A stretch of 64,000 nucleotides of DNA from an uncultured Eubacteriales bacterium. Lineage in GTDB: Bacteria; Bacillota; Clostridia; Christensenellales; Borkfalkiaceae. Below are positions 7,371-14,300 of the stretch, one piece after another. How positions within the stretch are numbered: the stretch's first letter is position 1; the number at the start of each line of letters is the position of its first letter. The stretch is from assembly GCA_900547645.1 (NCBI GenBank), contig URHP01000001.1:43937-107936 (forward strand). Direction: 5' to 3'. The notes beneath the pieces are model-generated. The model saw only the letters and a list, made by a program, of their open reading frames with translations. It had not been told where the DNA came from and ran no database searches. The translations under genes and the position numbers were made by a program.

Positions 7371-7456
7371 GCGGTTTGCGCGGTTTGGGAATGAAAATTG
7401 TGTGTTGCAAATGCGTTTCGGGCAGGAAAGGGCTTTCTGACGGTTATTTTCCCTCT

Positions 7457-7494
7457 AAAACAAAAAAGCTCACGCCTTTGCGTGAGCTTTTTTT
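7457..7494 (-). terminator. Terminator of the rplJL operon
   Basis: Stem AGCTCACGC / GCGTGAGCT with loop CTTT, flanked by A-runs and T-runs so it can work both ways. The 37-base module is almost identical to the one at 51385-51420. Confidence 0.88.
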
Positions 7495-7501
7495 CTGTAA
7501 T

Positions 7502-7873
7502 TTACTCGAGAACCGCCGTAGCGCCGGCTTCCTTGAGCTTGGCGACCGCAGCTTCCGCGTCTGCCTTCGGCACAGCTTCCTTGAGCACGCCGAGGGATTC
7601 GACCGCCTTCTTCGCTTCGGCAAGACCGAGACCCGTGAACTCGCGGACGACCTTGATGACGCCGATCTTGTTCGCGCCGAAGTCCTTGAGGACGACGTTG
7701 AACTCCGTCTTCTCTTCCTCGGCGGGAGCAGCTTCCGCAGCGCCTGCAGCGCCTGCAACGGCGACGGGAGCGGCAGCGGAAACGCCGAACTCCTCTTCCA
7801 GCGCCTTGACGAACTCGTTGAGCTCGACAACGGTCATAGACTTCACTTCTTCAATAAACTTCTGAATATCCAT
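7502..7873 (-). CDS. rplL: Ribosomal protein bL12 (L7/L12)
   Basis: 123 residues, standard length. The N-terminal dimerisation helix ([25 protein letters not shown]) is followed by an Ala/Pro-rich flexible hinge and the C-terminal factor-binding domain [35 protein letters not shown]. It forms the ribosomal stalk with L10 and recruits translation factors. The ribosome binding site is AAGGAGAC. It is 25 bases after rplJ and a strong terminator follows. Unusually for Firmicutes, rpoB/rpoC do not follow. Confidence 0.97.
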   Translation of the reverse strand: MDIQKFIEEVKSMTVVELNEFVKALEEEFGVSAAAPVAVAGAAGAAEAAPAEEEKTEFNVVLKDFGANKIGVIKVVREFTGLGLAEAKKAVESLGVLKEAVPKADAEAAVAKLKEAGATAVLE

Positions 7874-7898
7874 TGTTTTTGTCTCCTTCCTGAAAAAT

Positions 7899-8396
7899 TT
7901 AAGATTTTTGTCCTGCGATCGCGTTCATAACGTACGCAAGGTTTGCGATGGGCGCCTGCAGGCAGCCGACCATCTTGGCAAGCAGCACTTCCCTCGAAGG
8001 GATCGCCGCCAGCTTCTTCACGCCCTCGGCGTCCACATAGGCGCCGCCGACGTATGCGCTCTTGGGAACGATCTTGTCCGCGAGCGCGGGTGTCTCCTTC
8101 ACTGCCTTGGCGATGATCGCGCATCCGCTCGTCTCGTCGGGGCAGAATACGAAAGCGGTCGCGCCGTTGAGATCGGCGTCAAACGCCGTTACGCCGAGTT
8201 CCTCGAACGCCTTTCTGACAAGGGTGTTCTTGTACACCTTGTACTCGCAGGACGCATCGCGGAACTTGCCGCGCAAGGCGGTGACTTCCGCCACAGAGAG
8301 ACGGTCGTACGTTGCAAGCACGACAGACTTGCTCTCCGTGATCTTCGCCTTGATCTCTTCGACGACAGCTTTCTTTGCTTCGAAATTTGCCGACAT
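7899..8396 (-). CDS. rplJ: Ribosomal protein uL10
   Basis: 165 residues from the ATG at 8396 ([16 protein letters not shown]), chosen over a longer frame to 8516 because GGAGGT precedes it and the upstream bases are the leader RNA. L10 anchors L12 dimers on 23S rRNA. Family features include [17 protein letters not shown] near residue 26, [17 protein letters not shown] near 53, and a helical C-terminus ([15 protein letters not shown]) that binds L12. Expression is probably autoregulated by the L10 leader upstream. Confidence 0.97.
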   Translation of the reverse strand: MSANFEAKKAVVEEIKAKITESKSVVLATYDRLSVAEVTALRGKFRDASCEYKVYKNTLVRKAFEELGVTAFDADLNGATAFVFCPDETSGCAIIAKAVKETPALADKIVPKSAYVGGAYVDAEGVKKLAAIPSREVLLAKMVGCLQAPIANLAYVMNAIAGQKS

Positions 8397-8479
8397 TGTT
8401 ACCTCCGTAAGCTCCCCTGCCGGGAGCCAAATTTTTATCCCGCAGATCCGTTTGCACGGCGGCGGGAGCCATAAAAAAA

Positions 8480-8577
8480 CTTCCGCACCGCAGACGGGTA
8501 CGGAAGCGAATTTCATGCGAAATCAATTCCTACCTCGACGGGATATTGAGCGCCTGCGCGCACCCGTTGTCTGCGGT
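8480..8577 (-). promoter_or_regulatory. L10 leader RNA with attenuator
   Basis: The minus strand shows the Firmicutes L10-leader core, ACCGCAGACAACGGGTGC (from 8577 down) and CTCAATATCCCGTCGAGGT (ending at 8532). A terminator follows (8506..8480): stem CTTCCG...CGGAAG plus seven T. The terminator contains GTCTGCGGT (8495..8487), an exact complement of ACCGCAGAC in the core, so mutually exclusive antiterminator and terminator pairings are visible. L10 or L10-L12 binding to the core should free the terminator and reduce rplJL transcription. Confidence 0.88.
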
Positions 8578-8585
8578 ATGCTCCA

Positions 8586-8614
8586 ATTGTAGCACGGAGA
8601 AGCAAAACCGTCAA
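8586..8614 (-). promoter_or_regulatory. rplJ promoter
   Basis: TTGACG (8614..8609), 17-base spacer ending TGC, TACAAT (8591..8586), an extended -10. It gives rplJL its own transcript apart from rplKA. Confidence 0.8.
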
Positions 8615-8638
8615 GCGATTTTGTCCCCGTTTTTTTAT

Positions 8639-9328
8639 TTAGCCCTTGTTGAAGTTGACCTTCACGCCGGGGCCCATGGTGCTGGTGAGCGTGACGCTCT
8701 TGACGTACTGTCCCTTGGCGGCAGCGGGCTTCGCGCGCACGATGGCGTCCATCAGCGCGTTGAAGTTTTCCAGGATCTTTTCGTTCCCGAAGCTCTTCTT
8801 GCCGATGGGGCAGTGGATGATGGCGGTCTTGTCGAGACGATATTCGACCTTACCTGCCTTGACTTCCTGCACCGCCTTGACGACGTCGGGCGTGACCGTG
8901 CCGGACTTGGGGTTGGGCATGAGACCCTTGGGGCCGAGGATACGACCGATACGGCCGACCATACCCATCATGTCGGGCGTGGTGATCATCACGTCGAATC
9001 CGAACCAGTTCTCGGTCTGGATCTTCTGGATCATCTCCTCCGCGCCGACGAAATCGGCGCCTGCGGCAGCCGCCGCGTCCGCCTTTTCGCCCTTGGCGAT
9101 GACGAGGACCTTCTTCGTCTTGCCCGTTCCGTTGGGAAGGACCAAAACGCCGCGGACCTGCTGATCCGCCTGACGGGGATCGATGCCGAGACGGACATGC
9201 AGTTCCACCGTCTCGTCGAACTTCGCCTTGGCGTTTTCGAGCACGATGCCCACCGCTTCGGACGCTTCGTATGCGCGCTGCTTGTCGAAAGACTTGAGAC
9301 TTTCAGCGTATTTTTTACCGTATTTCAT
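8639..9328 (-). CDS. rplA: Ribosomal protein uL1
   Basis: 229 residues, the usual L1 size. It binds 23S rRNA to form the mobile L1 stalk that releases E-site tRNA, and is a translational repressor of its own operon in many bacteria. Seen motifs are [21 protein letters not shown] at the N-terminus, [44 protein letters not shown] in the centre, and [14 protein letters not shown] at the C-terminus. The ATG at 9328 follows GGGAGG. The 42-base gap before it carries a GTGG...CCAC hairpin that is also found before rplK. Confidence 0.97.
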   Translation of the reverse strand: MKYGKKYAESLKSFDKQRAYEASEAVGIVLENAKAKFDETVELHVRLGIDPRQADQQVRGVLVLPNGTGKTKKVLVIAKGEKADAAAAAGADFVGAEEMIQKIQTENWFGFDVMITTPDMMGMVGRIGRILGPKGLMPNPKSGTVTPDVVKAVQEVKAGKVEYRLDKTAIIHCPIGKKSFGNEKILENFNALMDAIVRAKPAAAKGQYVKSVTLTSTMGPGVKVNFNKG

Positions 9329-9340
9329 TGATTACCTCCC

Positions 9341-9370
9341 GTGGTCTTAGCGAGAAAAACTCTCTCCCAC
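9341..9370 (-). promoter_or_regulatory. Candidate L1-type operator hairpin before rplA
   Basis: On the minus strand GTGGGAGAG, a T-rich loop, CTCGC, TAAGA and CCAC, followed at once by the GGGAGG ribosome binding site. The outer arms GTGG/CCAC and inner GAGAG/CTC can pair. The same layout occurs before rplK. Confidence 0.4.
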
Positions 9371-9796
9371 TCACTCCTCGACGGTGACGCCCATGCTGCG
9401 CGCCGTACCCTTGATCATGCTCATCGCACTCTCGAGGGACGTGCAGTTGAGATCGGGCAGCTTCTGCTTCGCGATCTCCTCGACCTGCGCCTTGGTGAGC
9501 TTGCCCACCTTGACCTTGTTGGGTGTCGCGCTTGCCGTCTCGAGCCCGAGCGCCTTTTTGATAAGGACGGGTGCGGGCGGAGTCTTCAGAACGAACGTGA
9601 ACGAACGGTCCTGATAGATCGTCATCACGACGGGGATGATCAGCCCCTCCTGTCCTGCCGTCTTGGCGTTGAACTCCTTGGTGAAGCCGGGAATGTTGAT
9701 TCCGTGAGGACCCAGCGTCGAACCGACGGGGGGACCGGGAGTCGCTTTTCCGGCGGGGAGCTGCAGTTTGACGACCGCGGTTACTTTCTTTGCCAT
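9371..9796 (-). CDS. rplK: Ribosomal protein uL11
   Basis: 141 residues from the ATG at 9796 ([20 protein letters not shown]). L11 and rRNA form the GTPase-associated centre. Family motifs are the N-terminal [19 protein letters not shown] with the flexible proline hinge, [24 protein letters not shown] strand, and the C-terminal rRNA-binding domain ending [11 protein letters not shown]. The ribosome binding site is GGAGG. It lies between nusG and rplA, the conserved bacterial order. Confidence 0.97.
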   Translation of the reverse strand: MAKKVTAVVKLQLPAGKATPGPPVGSTLGPHGINIPGFTKEFNAKTAGQEGLIIPVVMTIYQDRSFTFVLKTPPAPVLIKKALGLETASATPNKVKVGKLTKAQVEEIAKQKLPDLNCTSLESAMSMIKGTARSMGVTVEE

Positions 9797-9813
9797 AATT
9801 GCTTCCTCCGTTT

Positions 9814-9861
9814 GTGGTACGTGCAAGGCGGCAGGAAAATGAGATTTACCGCCTCTCCCAC
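9814..9861 (-). promoter_or_regulatory. Candidate L1-type operator hairpin before rplK
   Basis: On the minus strand GTGGGAGAG, then a GCGG...CCGC stem, then CTTGCACGTA-CCAC, followed by the rplK ribosome binding site. It shares GTGGGAGAG and a terminal CCAC with the element before rplA. L1 is the known repressor of rplKA in E. coli, so an L1 site is the natural reading, but no structure was computed. Confidence 0.4.
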
Positions 9862-9908
9862 TCTATCAGCGCTCTTCCCGCAGCGGCGGAAAGAGAGTTG
9901 AACCGATT

Positions 9909-10475
9909 TTATTCCTCTTCGCGGGGAACTTCCGTTGCGTCGGGCGAGATCTTCTGCATCTGCACATACTCGACCTCGACGTCCTGCTCCCTGCCGAACA
10001 TGACGATGGACACCTTTGCGCGCTGTGTCTCGTCGTTGACCTCGCGGATGGTGCCGATAAAGCCTTCCAAAGGCCCGTTGTCGATGGAGACCTTGTCCCC
10101 CACCTTGAAATCGGCGTCGATCACGTACTCTTCAAGGCGCATCTTGCGGATCTCATCCTCTTTCATGGGGATGGGACGCCCCTGCGGTCCGCAGAAGCCC
10201 GTCACGCCGCGCGTGTTCGTCACAAGATACCACAGCTGATTGGAGTATACCATTTTGATAAAGACGTAGCAGGGCAGAAGCTTGCGCTCCACGACCTTTT
10301 TCTTGCCGTTCGCCTTTTCTTCAATGGTCTGCTCCGTAGGGATTTTGACGTCCACGATGCTGTCCTGAAGGTTGTTATTTTCGATGAGCCGCAGAAGGCT
10401 CTCCTTCACCATGGCCTCATAGCCGGAATAGGTGTGAAGGATATACCATTTGGGTTCGGTATCGACGTTTGCCAT
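9909..10475 (-). CDS. nusG: Transcription elongation factor NusG
   Basis: 188 residues with the NGN domain (KWYILHTYSGYEAMVKESL at residue 9, then IPTEQTIEEKANGKKKVVERKLLPCYVFIKM) and a C-terminal KOW domain (FKVGDKVSIDNGPLEGFIGTI). The central GVTGFCGPQGRPIPM matches the family signature GVTGFVG. It binds RNA polymerase to aid processivity and couples to the ribosome or Rho. The start overlaps nothing but is one base from the secE stop, so the two are tightly coupled. Confidence 0.97.
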   Translation of the reverse strand: MANVDTEPKWYILHTYSGYEAMVKESLLRLIENNNLQDSIVDVKIPTEQTIEEKANGKKKVVERKLLPCYVFIKMVYSNQLWYLVTNTRGVTGFCGPQGRPIPMKEDEIRKMRLEEYVIDADFKVGDKVSIDNGPLEGFIGTIREVNDETQRAKVSIVMFGREQDVEVEYVQMQKISPDATEVPREEE

Positions 10476-10476
10476 G

Positions 10477-10776
10477 TCAAGCCCCCGTGCTTACCATGAG
10501 ATCGAGCAATTCGGAAAGTCCGTAGTTGATGCCCGTAACGATGACGGTGAAAATGAGCACGATGACGAGCACAACGCCCGTAGCCTTGAGCGCCTTGCCG
10601 AAAGTCGGCCACGTGACGCGCTTGAGCTCGGAGAACGTCTCCTTGATCTTGCGCCCCATGCGGACGAAAATGTTGGGCTTCTTGTTTTTATCCTGCTTGG
10701 GATTCTTGCGGGGCGCTTCGGTCTTCTTTTCGGGCGCCTTGGTCTCTTCCTGCAGGTCCTTTTCCTTTTTCGACAT
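10477..10776 (-). CDS. secE: Preprotein translocase subunit SecE
   Basis: 99 residues from the ATG at 10776 (MSKKEKDLQEE). A lysine-rich hydrophilic N-terminal half is followed by the conserved amphipathic motif FSELKRVTWPTFGKALKATG and a single membrane helix (VVLVIVLIFTVIVTGINYGL). It clamps the SecY channel. The long charged N-terminus is an extension relative to minimal SecE (about 60 residues). It lies between rpmG and nusG as usual. Confidence 0.95.
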   Translation of the reverse strand: MSKKEKDLQEETKAPEKKTEAPRKNPKQDKNKKPNIFVRMGRKIKETFSELKRVTWPTFGKALKATGVVLVIVLIFTVIVTGINYGLSELLDLMVSTGA

Positions 10777-10802
10777 GATATTTTCCCCTGAAGCGGCGTG
10801 TC

Positions 10803-10967
10803 TTACTTGGACTCTTTGTGCACCGTGTGCTTTTTGCACGTAGGGCAGTACTTCTTCAGCTCGAGACGATCGGGATCGTTGCGCTTATTTTTGAAGCTGT
10901 CGTAATTACGGTTCTTGCACTCCGTGCACTCGAACGTGATCTTCATTCTCGTGGATTTGGTAGCCAT
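10803..10967 (-). CDS. rpmG: Ribosomal protein bL33
   Basis: 54 residues from the ATG at 10967 ([19 protein letters not shown]). It has the zinc-type L33 Cys pairs CTEC and CPTC, and [16 protein letters not shown] typical of the family. The start with MKITF at 10946 is a possible alternative. A GGAG site lies 10 bases upstream of the chosen ATG. It is first gene of the rpmG-secE-nusG-rplKA transcription unit, directly behind a consensus promoter. Confidence 0.95.
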   Translation of the reverse strand: MATKSTRMKITFECTECKNRNYDSFKNKRNDPDRLELKKYCPTCKKHTVHKESK

Positions 10968-11018
10968 GGGACAAAAACTCCATACAAAAAAATTACACCC
11001 CTCACGGTGCGTAAGCAT

Positions 11019-11047
11019 AGTTTAGCACAAACGGCAAGGGGTGTCAA
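11019..11047 (-). promoter_or_regulatory. Promoter of the rpmG-secE-nusG operon
   Basis: TTGACA (11047..11042), 17-base spacer, TAAACT (11024..11019). Confidence 0.82.
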
Positions 11048-11304
11048 TCGATTTTGAAAGAATTTCGCGAAGAATTTGTTTTTTTGCGCCGCAACAAACC
11101 GTCATTCGGAGTAAAATATCGTGGAGCGCCCGACGCAAGAAAAAACGTCAGCTTGCGGGAACATTTTGCCGAAGCGGCGCGCGAACCCCTTGAGGACCCG
11201 TCATTCCGCCCGACGCCATAGGCGGCGCACGAACCCACTTTATGCGGTGAAAGTAAAGATCCCCTAACACCGACTACGGACCGGCGGGATAGCGCACAAA
11301 CAGC
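11048..11304. other. Intergenic stretch without a convincing gene
   Basis: Between the rpmG promoter and the terminator of the giant lipoprotein I see no tRNA, no ribosome-binding-site-led ORF and no complete promoter. A 100-residue minus-strand frame here has no credible start. Two copies of a GTCATTC[C/G]G motif (11101 and about 11200) resemble the core of dispersed repeats seen again at 16901. Confidence 0.5.
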
Positions 11305-11334
11305 AAAAAGCCTACCCTTGCGGATAGGCTTTTT
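11305..11334 (-). terminator. Terminator after the giant lipoprotein gene
   Basis: Stem AAAAAGCCTA / TAGGCTTTTT with a short GC-rich centre; T-runs on both strands. Confidence 0.8.
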
Positions 11335-11367
11335 GTGTTCATTCAACTTGCGTTGAAATTGTTTCGG

Positions 11368-14300
11368 TTATTCCTCCGTTCCGGGGACGGTTGCTTCGGG
11401 CGTTTCGTCTGCACCAGTCGTGGGATAAGAAATTTGCGTATACTCGGTGACAGTGAAATTTGCCACTGTATCTGCCGTCAAATGAACCGTGATTTCTGTA
11501 AGGTTAGAATCATCAACCGACAACTTCACAACATTTGTATACGTATATCCCGCATAAGTGCCCGAATCAGCCGTGACTGTCATGGTAACAACTACGACAT
11601 CATCTTCTGTCCAACGGAAATTGATTGACCAAGAACTGTCCTTCGCGATTTCGCGAACAACCGCCCAATCAAAAGCAACCGCTTCTCCTGTGGCATTTAC
11701 GATTGCTATAGTGCTAGTTCTTGTTTTCCCGACAACAGGATTCTTTTCCAACTCAGGGAAAATCCATCCAAAGTCATCCATACGACCGGTATAACCTTGC
11801 TTGATTTCCCATGTCACATAGTGATAATTCTGCGCCATTGCAGAAGTCGCAGTACCGGAAATCGTAAGCTCAGATCCGAATTTCAATGATACACCGGAAG
11901 GTAACTCATACCAGGTCGTCCATGCCGTAGGATTATCAAACGAATTGCCCGTTGTTACTTGAGTGGTAGAGATCGTAGCTCCGCAAGCTTCGCAAACGCC
12001 TTCCGTCACTGTCTCATGAGAACAAATCGCTCCGCAGGCACACGTTCCATAGTTGGAATAATCATGAACGTGTGACGGCATTGTGTGATCACATGCATCG
12101 CAGAAACCGTCCTCATCCTCATCAATATGAGGTGTTGCGCCCTCGACGTCCGTTCCGTGGTTGGGATCAAAATCACCGCATTCGCAGTAACCATACCCTT
12201 CCCCGGGCGTAGTGCTGTAGGCATGTTCATGATTTGGATCAAGCACTCCGCAGATTGTGCATCTACCATGTGAATAGCTGTGCGCAAGTCCGCCCGCTTC
12301 TGTGTTGCCGTGATTGGGATTGAGCAACCCGCAAGAACAACGATCTGTCTGAGGATCATACGCATGCGTATGCGTTTCTCTCGAAAAATCTTCAATCGCC
12401 AATGTGCATTGCGGTGCACGCATTTCAATCGAATAAGATTCTTTCAGTGTACTGCCGCTTGCCGCAACTATGGTATGCGTCTGCGTCGCAGTATTATCAC
12501 CCGCAGTAAAGGTCATGGTAATCACGATCTGCGAATCATCTGTATAGTCGATCGTAATGAGTATGTCGCAATTGGCAATGATCTGAAGGAATGTAGTCCA
12601 ATTTGCATTCCCTCCGTTTACCGAGTGCCTTCTGGAAACAGACCATCCCTCATTGGCGAGCGCTTGTTCACGAGTGGCATCATCATTAGGTTCCACCCAG
12701 TCATCGCTGCGGAAAATAACTGTCGCAGTGGATCCACTGTATAGCCCTATCATCGGAGAATCCCAGTTATTTGCCGCATTGGAGATTAGTGTCCCTTCCA
12801 TCGTAATCATTTCACCCGCTGTGATCTGATAATGTCTGGTTTGACCACTAATAGTAAATCCACCGTCCTCATCGTAATCGATGTCAAGTTCACGGTGCTC
12901 TTTTGCCATGTTGAAGTTGGTCGCCTCGCTGCCGGACGCCGTAATGGTGCCCGTGAAGGACCCTGCGTCGGGCGCAATGCCGATGGAATATGACGATTCC
13001 TCAAACGTGTCACCCGCGGCGGGAGTAAACGTATAGACGCACTCATAGTCGCCGTAGACCGTGGTGACCGTCATCGTGACGACGATCTCGGAAGGATTCG
13101 ACCAATCCCATACGATGGCAGCGGGCGCGCCGCCGTCTTCGGACATGGCATCCTGCGCCTGATCGATGGTGACCGTGCTGGTGACCTCGCTCGTGAACGA
13201 CATACCATATTCATCGACTGTCCCGGACTGTCCACCGGCATAATTCATATAGTTGTCGATACGCAGATTCGTAGTATCAAGGAAAATATCGCCATTAAAC
13301 AGAAGCGCCGTGAAGCCGTTCCAGACACCCGCCCCCGAGGAGGTGGCAACGCCGCTTGCGACGACCGTCTGCCCGGAATAGATGACGCTGTACTTTTCGC
13401 CCACGCCGGGGTTATACGCCGCGTTCGCCGCGTGCGTTGCGGTATATGCGACGGAGTTGTCCGTCTTACCGACCTGAACGCCTTCCACCTTCCAGCCGGA
13501 AACTGCATTGCATCTGGTGCAGACGCCTTCCGAATAGGTGTAGCCGTCGATCCCTTCGTAGTCCTCGTCTACCGTATAGAGATGCTCGCCGAGAATGAGC
13601 GTCGCGTTATAGATGAATACGATATTATTCTCGTCATCTCTGATCGCGTTGCCGCGCAGACCGTTCTGCGTACAGGTGGCTTCCACCAGGACCGTGGGTT
13701 CATCCGTACCGTCAGGCTGCTGCGCAAGCGTCGTCGTTTCGCCGACCGTCACTTTATAGATGCCCTTCTGCGCATCTGCCTGCAGATCCTGCACGAGCTG
13801 GAAGTAATAAGTCTCCGCGTCGGACGCAATGCCGTACTTGGTGGTATCGATGCAGCCCGCGAAGAAGAAGCCGCGGTCATAGTCGGAGTCGTTGTCCACC
13901 GTGCCGTACACATTGAGCGCCGTTGTAAGGATGCCGTCTTCGGCGAGCGTCGCATCGTTGAGCACGATCGCGCCGTTTGCATAGGTGAATCCGATGTCGA
14001 CGAAGGAAGGAACGACCACGTCTTCGCCTTTGGTATAACCCGCATTGACGTTGAGCCACAGCGAGCCGGTGGCGATGTCGCCCGACGTCACCTTGTCGTC
14101 GGTACGCGCGATATAGTAGTACACATTCGCGCCGTCCGCAACGAGGTACATGACGTAACCGTTCGCAAGTTCGATCGTCTCGCCGTTGTCGGAAGTGCTG
14201 ACGGCAGGTGCGCCGTAGTAAATGTCGATCTGCGTGGCGACAAGATCGGAACCGCTGTTAAAGTAGATCGGAACGCCGCCGCCGGCAAGCCCGAGCGCCG

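Noticed and set aside
7315-7456. tRNA or small RNA gene between the lipoprotein and rplL
   Set aside because: I looked for the T-loop GGTTCGAATCC-like sequence and acceptor stems here and in other gaps and found none; the bases are accounted for by a promoter and terminator.
11044-11346. 100-codon minus-strand frame between rpmG and the giant lipoprotein
   Set aside because: It runs through the rpmG promoter and the lipoprotein terminator, has no ribosome binding site, and its product resembles no protein.
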